A stretch of 56,070 nt of DNA from the NCBI GenBank assembly GCA_025354985.1, contig JANXLU010000057.1:1-56070 (forward strand), in the 5' to 3' direction. Both the position numbers and the translations under genes were made by a program. Below the pieces are notes generated by a model. The model saw only the letters and a list, made by a program, of their open reading frames with translations. It did no database searches and had not been told where the DNA came from. Positions within the stretch are counted from its first letter, which is position 1. Every line of letters starts with the position of its first letter. Shown here in pieces: positions 1 to 7,440 of the stretch. Source of the DNA: Chloroflexota bacterium (GTDB lineage: Bacteria > Chloroflexota > Anaerolineae > J036 > Brachytrichaceae).

Positions 1-1
1 T

Positions 2-1354
2 CTGCCAACGAGCACGCCGACGGTTACGGACACGCCAACGAACACTCCAACAAGCACGCCGACGGTAACGGACACAGCGACCAACACAGCTACTGCCACA
101 ATAACGCCGTCGCCAACGCCAACACTTACGCCATCGCCAACTCCGCGTGCTCCGGTTGGTGGGATTGATCCATTTGTCTGTTCGCAAAATCAAATTACCG
201 GATGGGTGGTTGATTTTGCGGACTTGGCCAGTGCGATCCAAGTCACGCTGACGTTGGACGGGAGCTTCATGGCCGAGGTGCCGGCCAATATTCTTCGCAG
301 CGATATCAACACAACCTACGGTATAGCAGGGAACCATGGTTACAGCTCCACGGTGCCAAACTATGTTCTGACCGATCAACTGGTGCACACGGTAACTGCG
401 AAGTCGGTTAGTCCAAGCGGTATCGTCATTTCTGTCGTGGACTTGACAATTGGGGCGTGTGGTAGCTCCAGCCCGACCCCGACGCCGACTTTGACTCCAA
501 CTGCCACGGCGACACCGACGGCGACCTCAACAACGACTTCCAGTCCAACCAATACAGCTACGCCTTCTCCAACCACCACGCCAACGTTGACCGGCACGGT
601 TTTGCCACCAAGCCCGGCGAGTACGTTTACACCGACGCCCACTCCGACGGCCACGCAAATGCCACTTGGCGCCATCGATCCGTTTGTGTGCTCTGTGGGT
701 CAGATCAAAGGTTGGGTCATTGACTATGCCGAGTTGACAGCAACCATTCAGGTAACGATCACTTTGGATGGGAATTTCATCGGCAAAGTGCCGGCAAGTA
801 TTTTCCGCCAAGATGTAAACACGGTATATAACGTGATTGGTAATCATGGTTATAGTTCAACCGTGCCCGCCGCCATCCTGACGGATGGTGTGGTGCACAC
901 CGTTACCGCCAAATCGGTGAGCCCGAGCGGAGAGGTGTTGACGGAAGTGACCGGGCAGGTCGGACCGTGTGGTCGGGTGACTGCCGTTGAGGTGGTCGGC
1001 TTTAATGCGCAGCGCAGTGGTTCAACGGTCACCTTGCGCTGGTCGGCACTCAGTGAGTTCGGCACGGCGGGCTACCAGGTCATGAAGGCCAATGGTCGCT
1101 TTAACGGTGGCATACCGCCATCAGCGGTGCCAGTCAACGCCACGCTTGTGGGCGCCACGGGTTTAGGCGGCGGACACCAACTGATTGACACTGCGGCGAG
1201 CCCACGCGGCATGGTCACCTACTGGTTGGTCGAAGTCACGTCACAAGGCACGTCACAAGTCTTGATGAAGTCAGAGGTGGGCTCAACGGCAGTGTATCTG
1301 CCAATGGTGGCGGCGCAGGATACGCGTCGGGCGGAACTCCAGCGCGAAGAATAG
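2..1354 (+). CDS. Modular surface protein with Pro/Thr linkers, 5' end missing
   Basis: The reading frame is open from the first bases of the window, so the gene starts upstream; 450 residues are visible. Order: a Thr/Pro-rich linker (bases 2-163), a 100-residue module beginning IDPFVCS (164-463), a second Thr/Pro/Ser linker (about 464-673), a second copy of the module (674-973), then a C-terminal region resembling a fibronectin-like beta-sandwich, ending near VYLPMVAAQD. Each module has one Cys near its start and one at position 99, which could form a disulfide outside the cell. Short YLP-type tails and Thr-Pro linkers are common on exported Chloroflexota proteins. Export is inferred; the signal peptide lies outside the window. 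Function is unknown; a surface or adhesion role is only a guess. Confidence 0.75.
   Translation: MPTSTPTVTDTPTNTPTSTPTVTDTATNTATATITPSPTPTLTPSPTPRAPVGGIDPFVCSQNQITGWVVDFADLASAIQVTLTLDGSFMAEVPANILRSDINTTYGIAGNHGYSSTVPNYVLTDQLVHTVTAKSVSPSGIVISVVDLTIGACGSSSPTPTPTLTPTATATPTATSTTTSSPTNTATPSPTTTPTLTGTVLPPSPASTFTPTPTPTATQMPLGAIDPFVCSVGQIKGWVIDYAELTATIQVTITLDGNFIGKVPASIFRQDVNTVYNVIGNHGYSSTVPAAILTDGVVHTVTAKSVSPSGEVLTEVTGQVGPCGRVTAVEVVGFNAQRSGSTVTLRWSALSEFGTAGYQVMKANGRFNGGIPPSAVPVNATLVGATGLGGGHQLIDTAASPRGMVTYWLVEVTSQGTSQVLMKSEVGSTAVYLPMVAAQDTRRAELQREE
164..463 (+). repeat. 100-codon protein module, copy 1
   Basis: Exactly 100 codons from IDPFVCS to GACG. It shares GNHGYSSTVP and VHTVTAKSVSPSG with copy 2 at 674-973. 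The Cys at module positions 6 and 99 are in both copies. I do not recognise it as a named domain. Confidence 0.8.
674..973 (+). repeat. 100-codon protein module, copy 2
   Basis: Exactly 100 codons from IDPFVCS to GPCG, in frame with copy 1 and separated from it by a Thr/Pro-rich linker of 70 codons. Variation between the copies looks mostly conservative (for example GWVVDFADL against GWVIDYAEL), which points to an old duplication kept under selection. Confidence 0.8.
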
Positions 1355-1381
1355 CCGGGCGCGTATGCAGTGCGCTGAGAT

Positions 1382-1413
1382 GGGCAGTCTGGTAGATTAA
1401 TTTCAGACTGCCC
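1382..1413 (+). terminator. Perfect 10-bp hairpin after the surface protein gene
   Basis: GGGCAGTCTG (1382-1391) and CAGACTGCCC (1404-1413) pair perfectly around a 12-nt loop, 28 bases after the stop codon. No T-run follows, so it is a weak or factor-assisted terminator, or a 3' stabilising structure. Confidence 0.6.
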
Positions 1414-1422
1414 TGCTACAAT
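1414..1422 (+). promoter_or_regulatory. Extended -10 promoter of tRNA-Leu
   Basis: TGCTACAAT is an extended -10 element (TG-N-TACAAT). It begins one base after the preceding hairpin. The predicted start lies about 8 nt before the tRNA 5' end. No clear -35 box is seen; the hairpin occupies that place. Confidence 0.55.
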
Positions 1423-1437
1423 TTCGCTTGTTTGTTT

Positions 1438-1524
1438 GGGGCCGTGGCGAAACAGGCAGACGCCGGAGACTTAAAATCTTCTGCTGGTAATCCCAGCGTG
1501 CGGGTTCGATTCCCGCCGGCCCCA
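1438..1524 (+). tRNA. tRNA-Leu (anticodon UAA)
   Basis: The 87-nt cloverleaf was folded by eye. The acceptor stem GGGGCCG pairs with CGGCCCC (1517-1523), with discriminator A at 1524. The anticodon stem closes the loop CTTAAAA, giving anticodon TAA. A long variable arm follows, as in class II tRNAs, and the T arm is GCGGG-TTCGATT-CCCGC. The CCA end is not encoded. It reads codon UUA and perhaps UUG by wobble. It converges on sua5, whose stop codon is 10 bases away. Confidence 0.97.
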
Positions 1525-1534
1525 TCGTGCGCGG

Positions 1535-2578
1535 TCAGGCGGCCGCCCGTTGCAGGCGGTCCGCAATTGCGGCTCCAAGGCCGGTGCGCTCGACCTGTAG
1601 GGCCAGAATGACCGTGGACCCCGCACTGTCCAGTGCGCGCAGACCGGCATACAGATTTCGGGCCATTGATTCATGATCATTACCAACTATGTACTTCGTG
1701 TGATCGTCGGCAAAATCCGCCTGATGGGCCGAGGTGAGCAACAAACCAACCTTGTGTCCCCGAGCCCCTTGTACTGTAAGCTCCCGACGCAGGTCAAATG
1801 GATTGTTACAAATAATCAATTTTGCATTTGGCGCGTAGTGCTTCTCGAGCATTCCAGGCGCGGCCAATCCAGTTTGCAAGCCGGGTTCCGTATGCGCGCT
1901 GGTACGCACGGCCATCCCGACAATAGTTTCAATCCGCTCCCGCGTGACGCCGCCATGACGCAACAGCACAGGTGGCCATTGCAGCGCATCCAACACGCTG
2001 CTCTCGATTCCTATTTGGGTTGGTCCGTCATCCAAAATAATCGATACGCGGTCGCCAAGATCATCGCGCACATGCTGGGCCGTGGTAGGGCTGGTATGCC
2101 CAAAGCGGTTGGCGCTGGGGGCGGCCACGGGAACACCCGCGAGCGCGATCAACTGTTGCGCAACGCGATGCGCGGGCATGCGCACGGCAACATGCTCGTG
2201 ACCGGCGGTAATAAGAAGCGGTATGCGCGCTCCGCGGGGAAATAAAAGCGTGAGCGGACCGGGCCAGCATGCGTCAATCAACCGACGGAGGACGATCTGC
2301 GTATGGGTTGGAATGGCCTCAAGATCTATCACCCCGGATTGGCCCAGTTCTTCCAGAATAGCGTTTGGGTCCGTGACCGACGGGTGCGACTGCATGGGCG
2401 CAACGTGAACAATCAACGGGTCGCTTAATGGTCGCCCCTTTGCCTCAAAAATGCGGGTGCACGCCGCCGCGTCAGTGGCGTTGGCCCCCAACCCATAGAC
2501 CGTTTCAGTGGGGAACGCAACCAACAGCCCGTCGCGCAGGGCCTGCGCGGCCATCTGCAACTCAGCCGGGCTGATCAT
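1535..2578 (-). CDS. sua5: L-threonylcarbamoyladenylate synthase (Sua5 type)
   Basis: Makes threonylcarbamoyl-AMP from threonine, bicarbonate and ATP for the t6A37 modification of ANN-decoding tRNAs. The 347-residue protein has the two-domain Sua5 layout: an N-terminal YrdC domain with FPTETVYGLG and KGRPLSDPLIVH, and a C-terminal Sua5 domain with APGMLEKHYAP. I chose the ATG at 2578, ten bases after the nuoC stop; an in-frame upstream start at 2656 would add 26 low-similarity residues and overlap nuoC by 68 bases. No clear Shine-Dalgarno site is visible, so translation may be coupled to nuoC. It is the last gene of the minus-strand run that begins at 7324. Confidence 0.93.
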   Translation of the reverse strand: MISPAELQMAAQALRDGLLVAFPTETVYGLGANATDAAACTRIFEAKGRPLSDPLIVHVAPMQSHPSVTDPNAILEELGQSGVIDLEAIPTHTQIVLRRLIDACWPGPLTLLFPRGARIPLLITAGHEHVAVRMPAHRVAQQLIALAGVPVAAPSANRFGHTSPTTAQHVRDDLGDRVSIILDDGPTQIGIESSVLDALQWPPVLLRHGGVTRERIETIVGMAVRTSAHTEPGLQTGLAAPGMLEKHYAPNAKLIICNNPFDLRRELTVQGARGHKVGLLLTSAHQADFADDHTKYIVGNDHESMARNLYAGLRALDSAGSTVILALQVERTGLGAAIADRLQRAAA

Positions 2579-2588
2579 TGATGGCGCG

Positions 2589-3104
2589 TTATTCCCGGGC
2601 GTAAATTTTCCCTTCGTCGATGCGTTTGCGGTTGAAGGTAAATGCAACTTCCTCAACTTTGACCGGGTGTTCCTTGCGGAGTGGATGGCCCTCCCATCCT
2701 GGTGGCATCATGATCCGGCGCAAATCCGGATGATCTGAAAATTGGATGCCCAAGAGATCATAGAGCTCACGCTCAAACCAGTTGGCGTTCTCAAAGACGG
2801 CGCATGCGCTTGGTACCACCGGGTTGGTCTCGCCCAACATTAGCTTGATCCTCAGCCGCACGTTTTTGCTTGTGGAATAGAGCTGGTAGATCATGCCAAA
2901 GCGGGGTGACTTTGGGTAGTAATCCACGCACGTCTCATCGGCCAGCATGTTGAAGTGCTGTTGATCCTTTAAATAGCGCAGCACCTCGACAATGCGTTCG
3001 GCGGTTGTCAACAGCGTGAGCTCTCCGCGAAACTCCAATTTTCCGGTGACTGCGTCACCCAAAGCCATGGAAACTGTGTCGGATAGTGCGGTTTGGTCTG
3101 ACAT
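2589..3104 (-). CDS. nuoC: NADH-quinone oxidoreductase subunit C
   Basis: The 30-kDa peripheral-arm subunit of respiratory complex I, 171 residues. The signature segment ERELYDLLGIQFSDHPDLRR and the C-terminal HPLRKEHP are those of the family. It is a stand-alone NuoC, not a NuoCD fusion. It follows nuoB with one base between stop and start, so the two are co-translated. The next gene downstream is sua5 rather than nuoD, so the rest of complex I must lie elsewhere or be replaced by another copy. Confidence 0.95.
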   Translation of the reverse strand: MSDQTALSDTVSMALGDAVTGKLEFRGELTLLTTAERIVEVLRYLKDQQHFNMLADETCVDYYPKSPRFGMIYQLYSTSKNVRLRIKLMLGETNPVVPSACAVFENANWFERELYDLLGIQFSDHPDLRRIMMPPGWEGHPLRKEHPVKVEEVAFTFNRKRIDEGKIYARE

Positions 3105-3105
3105 G

Positions 3106-3588
3106 CTATTGCCACTTTGTGAGTGGTTCTTTCTTGATCTTTTCCTGCAATTTCAATATGCCGTCGATCAGTGTTTCGGGCCGTGGAGGACAACCCGCCA
3201 CGTAGACATCCACCGGGACTATTTCGTCCACGCCCTGCACAATGGCATAGTTGTTAAATACGCCGCCGCATGAGGCGCAGTCACCCATGGCAATCACCCA
3301 TTTTGGATCTGGCATTTGATCATACAGGTTGCGCAAAACAGGCGCCATTTTCCGGCTGACACGCCCGGCGACGATCATGAGATCGCTTTGTCGTGGGCTG
3401 GCACGCATGAGCTCCATGCCGAAGCGACTAAGATCATAGCGGCTGGCCTGGGTGCTCATCATTTCAATTGCGCAACAAGCCAGACCAAACAGCATCGGCC
3501 AAATGGCGTTTGAACGCGCCCAACCAACTACTTTTTCCAGCGACGTCGTCACGATCCCCATGTCGCCAAGTTTTTGTTCCAAACCCAT
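3106..3588 (-). CDS. nuoB: NADH-quinone oxidoreductase subunit B
   Basis: The 20-kDa subunit that carries cluster N2, the last iron-sulfur centre before quinone. Of 160 residues, the four expected cluster ligands are present: adjacent Cys38-Cys39, Cys104 in GDCASCGG, and Cys133 in VAGCPPRPE. Length is normal. The start is 2 bases after the nuoA stop. It is expected to bind NuoC, NuoD and NuoI at the membrane face. Confidence 0.97.
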   Translation of the reverse strand: MGLEQKLGDMGIVTTSLEKVVGWARSNAIWPMLFGLACCAIEMMSTQASRYDLSRFGMELMRASPRQSDLMIVAGRVSRKMAPVLRNLYDQMPDPKWVIAMGDCASCGGVFNNYAIVQGVDEIVPVDVYVAGCPPRPETLIDGILKLQEKIKKEPLTKWQ

Positions 3589-3590
3589 AG

Positions 3591-3965
3591 TTACTTATCC
3601 GATGTTTCCCATTCAAGTGCGCCTTTCTTCCACACCCAAACGTAGCCCACCAACAGAATGCCGATAAAGCTCAGCATCGCAAAAAAACCGTTCCAACCGA
3701 GGTCGCGGAACGCCACGGCCCACGGATAGAAAAACACTATTTCGATGTCAAACAAAATAAACAAAACCGAAACCAAATAAAAGCGCACCGGTAACCGGCG
3801 CTGTCCGGGGCCGATTGCCCGCATCCCGCTTTCGTAGGGCACCACTTTGGCGGTGTTGTTTGCACGCTTGCGCGGCCCAAACAGGATCGAAATAAGCACC
3901 ACCAGGCAGGCAATAAACGTAGCTGCGATGAACATGATGGCGATGGGCAAATAGTCGCTAAGCAT
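3591..3965 (-). CDS. nuoA: NADH-quinone oxidoreductase subunit A
   Basis: A small membrane subunit of complex I at the quinone-site interface, 124 residues with three predicted transmembrane helices (about 5-29, 60-82, 90-112). The loop between helices 1 and 2 holds the conserved PYESGM segment, and [22 protein letters not shown] covers helix 2 with its acidic residues. It starts 12 bases after the murE stop, so it is probably transcribed from the promoter upstream of 7324. Confidence 0.95.
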   Translation of the reverse strand: MLSDYLPIAIMFIAATFIACLVVLISILFGPRKRANNTAKVVPYESGMRAIGPGQRRLPVRFYLVSVLFILFDIEIVFFYPWAVAFRDLGWNGFFAMLSFIGILLVGYVWVWKKGALEWETSDK

Positions 3966-3977
3966 CAGCGCACGATT

Positions 3978-5564
3978 TTACACCGCCTCTGTCCTGGCGG
4001 CGGAGGCCATTATCGCCTGTCGAAGTTGTATCCGGTCATCCCAAGGCACCTCCCGCGTGCCGAAGCACATACTCTGTTCGTGACCCTTGCCACATGCGAC
4101 CACAATGTCTCCAGGCCGAGCCCGCGAACAGGCAGCCTGCAGCGCGGCAAACCGATCAGGCACGACCATCACATGGTTGGCCCGGTTTGCCGGTACTCCG
4201 GCCAACATTTCCGCAAAAATATTTTCCGGATCTTCACGTCGTGGATCCTCAACGGTAAAGATGGCGTTGTCACTCAAGCGCGCGGCAATCTCGGCCATGA
4301 GCGGGCGCTTTTGCAAATCTCGCTCGCCGGCACATCCAAAGACGACCGTCAACTGCCCGTCACCTTTGAGCGCGCCCAGCGTAGACAGACAACTTTCAAG
4401 CGCATTTGGCGTATGTGCAAAATCCACGAATGCCCTAAATGCCTGTCCGGCATCCACCGGCTCCATCCGTCCCGGGACCCCCCGTGTCGCGGCTATACCG
4501 ACAACGATTGCGCTGTCACTGACTTTTAGCGCATATGCGGCCCCCACCGCAGCCAGGATGTTGCTGACGTTAAAAGCTCCAATCAATTGGGTTTGCACCT
4601 GTAGGTTGTGGTTCGAGGCCTGCACGTGCAAAACCATTCCGGACGCAGTTGATTGAATTTGATTTGTCGTGATGAAGTTTGTCCGGGTGCTGGCGCCGTG
4701 GCGCTGTCTCGCATAGGTTATTGTTTCACCGACCTGGATGGATGCGAGATAAGAATATGAATAGTCGTCATCAGCATTCAAGATGGCAGTGCCGGTTGGG
4801 CCAACGAGCTTGAACAGACGGGCCTTGGCTTCGCGATAGGCCTCACGCGAGCCGTGCAGATTGATGTGGTCGTGAGTGATGTTTGTGATAACCGCCACGT
4901 CAAAGTTGGTGCCGTCCACGCGATGATGGGCGAGACCATGTGATGTCACTTCAAGCACGCAATACGTCACCCGGGCTTCGCGCATTCGTGCCAAAAGCTC
5001 CTGCAATTCATCGGCGTCCGGCGTGGTCGTATGCAGCCCGGTGTCAATCACCTGTTGATCAATCACGGCATTGACCGTGCTGATGAGACCGACCTTGTGA
5101 CCCGCCGCCCGCAGGATATTGAACAGAATCGTACCGGTGGTTGTCTTGCCATCAGTACCAGTAATGCCAATGACTTTAAATGATTTGGATGGGAAACCAT
5201 GCCAGGACGCGCACAGCCACGCAAACATCTCGCGACCATTTGATACGGTGGCACGTATGGGTGCGGTGAACCCCTGGCGCGCGGTGTCGATGTCGGATTC
5301 AAGGCCGTCCGCTTCCAGCAAAACGGCAACCGCACCGTTGTTGATCGCGGACTGAATGTAGCGACGACCATCCGAGGCCACGCCGGGATAGGCGACGAAA
5401 CAAAAACCGGGCCTGACGGCGCGCGAATCATCGGTGATTCCGGTGATCGTGACTGATGAGTCACCAACGCTGCGCAGGCTCGCACGGATTTTCGTCGGCA
5501 ACGCGTCGACCAGCGCTGCAAATGGTCGGGACGCAGGAAAGCTACTCGTCCCAGGCCTCGGCAT
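3978..5564 (-). CDS. murE: UDP-N-acetylmuramyl-tripeptide synthetase (MurE)
   Basis: Adds the diamino acid to UDP-MurNAc-L-Ala-D-Glu in the cytoplasm. The 528-residue protein shows the three Mur-ligase domains: the UDP-binding N-domain (DDSRAVRPGFCFVAYPG), the ATPase centre with GITGTDGKTTT (Lys140) and DHINLHG, and the C-domain. The DNPR motif that binds meso-diaminopimelate in many MurE enzymes reads Glu439-Asp440-Pro441-Arg442 here. A similar DDPR occurs in the lysine-adding Thermotoga enzyme, and Chloroflexus peptidoglycan is known to use ornithine, so the substrate may not be diaminopimelate. The start overlaps the EthD-like gene by 23 bases; no better internal start is visible. Confidence 0.93.
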   Translation of the reverse strand: MPRPGTSSFPASRPFAALVDALPTKIRASLRSVGDSSVTITGITDDSRAVRPGFCFVAYPGVASDGRRYIQSAINNGAVAVLLEADGLESDIDTARQGFTAPIRATVSNGREMFAWLCASWHGFPSKSFKVIGITGTDGKTTTGTILFNILRAAGHKVGLISTVNAVIDQQVIDTGLHTTTPDADELQELLARMREARVTYCVLEVTSHGLAHHRVDGTNFDVAVITNITHDHINLHGSREAYREAKARLFKLVGPTGTAILNADDDYSYSYLASIQVGETITYARQRHGASTRTNFITTNQIQSTASGMVLHVQASNHNLQVQTQLIGAFNVSNILAAVGAAYALKVSDSAIVVGIAATRGVPGRMEPVDAGQAFRAFVDFAHTPNALESCLSTLGALKGDGQLTVVFGCAGERDLQKRPLMAEIAARLSDNAIFTVEDPRREDPENIFAEMLAGVPANRANHVMVVPDRFAALQAACSRARPGDIVVACGKGHEQSMCFGTREVPWDDRIQLRQAIMASAARTEAV

Positions 5565-5853
5565 ACATCATGGTGACCAGATCGTTGGCAAACCCCATCA
5601 AATGCCTGCCGGCATCCCGACCTGGCGCACTGTTGAGACCCGCGACCAGTGCTTCATAGCTTTCGAAATAGGTCTCGTGAATCATGTGATACGGCGCATC
5701 TCCGCGCGGTGCGCCAATGGCACGCGAGACCCCGGCCTTTTTGAGACCGGGAATTCGGTTGATCGCCGGCACATATACCTGTGAAAATACGTTCTCGAAA
5801 CTTTCGAGCTCGGCCTCGGGTGGCTTTTTGAAAAAAACGATTAACTTAACCAT
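5542..5853 (-). CDS. EthD-family small protein
   Basis: 103 residues, MVKLIVFFKKPPEAELESFE at the N-terminus, with the ferredoxin-like alpha/beta pattern of EthD proteins (PF07110) and a typical PGLKKAGVSRA turn. EthD was named from an ether-degradation cluster, but most members have no known activity. Here it lies between moaA (19-base gap) and murE (23-base overlap), which gives no clear functional hint. Confidence 0.75.
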   Translation of the reverse strand: MVKLIVFFKKPPEAELESFENVFSQVYVPAINRIPGLKKAGVSRAIGAPRGDAPYHMIHETYFESYEALVAGLNSAPGRDAGRHLMGFANDLVTMMYAEAWDE

Positions 5854-5872
5854 TTGAAGCTAGTGATCAAAA

Positions 5873-6922
5873 CTATCCGCCAATTTCCGACATGATTCGG
5901 TTCATCGGAATGATGCCATCGGCCAGATCATGGCCCCACGGCTTGCGCCAAATCGCCGCGCGAATCATGGTCATCAAATCCTCGTGTGACGCACCGGCAC
6001 GCAGCGGCGTGCGCAGATCGAGCTCGCCATCCTTGAGCAGGCATAGCCGCAACATGCCGTCCGCAGTCAGGCGCACGCGGTTGCAACTGGCGCAAAACGG
6101 GGCGCTTACCGGGCTGATAAACCCGACGCTACCCAGCGCGCCTGGAAGACGAAACATTCGGGCCTCGCCATCCAAAGCCCCGCCGTTTTCCGGCGAGAGG
6201 ACTCCGCACACAGCCTCAATGCGCCGCATCATTTCACTGGTGGTCACTATGTGATCCTGCTGAAACTCGGCCACATCGGCAAAGGGCATCACCTCGATAA
6301 ACCGGAATTGCCAGGGTTTGTCAAGGGTCAAGCGGGCCAGATCAACGACGTCGTCTTCGTTGTAGCCGCGAATGACGACGGCGTTAAGCTTGATTGGCGT
6401 GAGACCCGCCTGTTCACTTGCCTCTATACCACGCAATACATCCTTCAAATTACCCCAACGCGTAATCCGCTTGTACTTTGCGGCGTCGAGCGTGTCTATG
6501 CTGATATTTACACGGTTCAGCCCGGCTTTTTTGAGCGGTTCAGCAAGCTTGCCAAGACGCAGACCGTTGGTTGTCATCGCGATTTCACGGGTGCGGGGCA
6601 GCCGGGCAATCTCGCTGACAATGTCGGGCAAGCCAGGGCGAACAGTTGGTTCGCCGCCGGTGAGCCGGTATTTGTCAAAACCAAGCGCGTCCATGGCGCG
6701 CAGCACGGTAAATAGTTCGGAATCCGTGAGAATTTCATTGCCGGGCCGAAACACCATCTGCTCGGGCATGCAATAGACGCACCGTAGATTGCACTTGTCG
6801 GTAAGTGAAATACGCAGATAGTGAATTTGGCGACCAAACGCGTCCAGCGCGCGGTGTGGTTTAGATCCATTAGCCTGAACCGGCGTAAGCAAACCAGGCT
6901 CCTTTGCCATCGTGGTCATCAT
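5873..6922 (-). CDS. moaA: GTP 3',8-cyclase MoaA (molybdenum cofactor)
   Basis: A radical-SAM enzyme that turns GTP into 3',8-cyclo-GTP, the first step of molybdopterin synthesis. Of 349 residues, the SAM cluster Cys44-x3-Cys48-x2-Cys51 is present, as is the C-terminal cluster region (FCASCNRVRLTADG, then RLCLL). The protein ends in the double glycine expected for MoaA. Two ATG codons are adjacent at 6922 and 6919. It starts 3 bases after the previous stop. No other moa or moe genes are in the window. Confidence 0.96.
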   Translation of the reverse strand: MMTTMAKEPGLLTPVQANGSKPHRALDAFGRQIHYLRISLTDKCNLRCVYCMPEQMVFRPGNEILTDSELFTVLRAMDALGFDKYRLTGGEPTVRPGLPDIVSEIARLPRTREIAMTTNGLRLGKLAEPLKKAGLNRVNISIDTLDAAKYKRITRWGNLKDVLRGIEASEQAGLTPIKLNAVVIRGYNEDDVVDLARLTLDKPWQFRFIEVMPFADVAEFQQDHIVTTSEMMRRIEAVCGVLSPENGGALDGEARMFRLPGALGSVGFISPVSAPFCASCNRVRLTADGMLRLCLLKDGELDLRTPLRAGASHEDLMTMIRAAIWRKPWGHDLADGIIPMNRIMSEIGG

Positions 6923-6925
6923 GGG

Positions 6926-7324
6926 TTATCCGGTCTCATCCAGCGAGCGCTTGATGATGGGCCCTGCTACTTCAAACGGCACTTCAACGCGCTGATAGCA
7001 ATCGCCATTGTTGATCATCTCAACCACGGCTAGGAGGGGCGTACCGCGATCCAGCTGGGGCAAAAAAAGTGTCGGAGCAGGTCGCCGTTCAATGCCACCC
7101 ACCAGCGACGCCATGCGGACCACCTCACCAGTGGTGTTGGCAATCAGCACATCCATGGCGGGGAAGACGCGAAATTGAGTCACGCCCAGTTCAACTGTTA
7201 CCCGTGTGCCATCCGGCCAGGGCATGACCCGATAATCGGTGACCCGGACGTTATCGGCAGGGAGTTGTTGAAGCGGTATGCCAGGTTGCCCATTCAGGTC
7301 ATAAAGCGGAAGATCTTCAGCCAT
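6926..7324 (-). CDS. Unknown protein, first gene of the moaA-sua5 run
   Basis: 132 residues, no signal peptide or membrane segment, predicted mostly beta strands, with motifs such as TDYRVMPWPDGTRVTVELG. I do not recognise a family. Its stop lies 3 bases before the moaA start, so the two are probably translated together. A -10-like TATACT (7342-7337) lies 12 bases before its ATG, which makes it the likely promoter-proximal gene of an eight-gene operon. Confidence 0.75.
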   Translation of the reverse strand: MAEDLPLYDLNGQPGIPLQQLPADNVRVTDYRVMPWPDGTRVTVELGVTQFRVFPAMDVLIANTTGEVVRMASLVGGIERRPAPTLFLPQLDRGTPLLAVVEMINNGDCYQRVEVPFEVAGPIIKRSLDETG

Positions 7325-7336
7325 TGTGAAAAGTCG

Positions 7337-7342
7337 AGTATA
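7337..7342 (-). promoter_or_regulatory. -10 box upstream of the moaA operon
   Basis: TATACT on the minus strand, 12 bases before the ATG at 7324. With usual spacing the 5' leader would be about 5 nt, too short for a Shine-Dalgarno site. Confidence 0.45.
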
Positions 7343-7406
7343 CGCTGACGTGCTGAGTGTTTTCCGGGTTCACTTATCCGTTGCTCAGTTCAACGGGTTC
7401 AAATTT

Positions 7407-7415
7407 TGCTATTCT
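7407..7415 (+). promoter_or_regulatory. Extended -10 promoter and RBS of the lipoprotein gene at 7441
   Basis: TGCTATTCT is an extended -10 element. It is followed by AAGGA at 7427-7431, nine bases before a TTG at 7441. This pair decides the start: the TTG gives a compact lipoprotein signal, while the longer GTG reading from 7357 begins upstream of this promoter. Confidence 0.5.
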
Positions 7416-7440
7416 GCAAACACGACAAGGACCCCCGGCG

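Noticed and set aside
1-163. Imperfect DNA direct repeats around ACGCCGACGGT-ACGGACAC
   Set aside because: They encode the Thr/Pro linker in frame; low-complexity coding sequence, not a CRISPR or mobile repeat.
376-675. Minus-strand frame opposite the Pro/Thr linkers, rich in Val and Gly
   Set aside because: It is the shadow of the codon pattern of the surface protein and has no domain or promoter.
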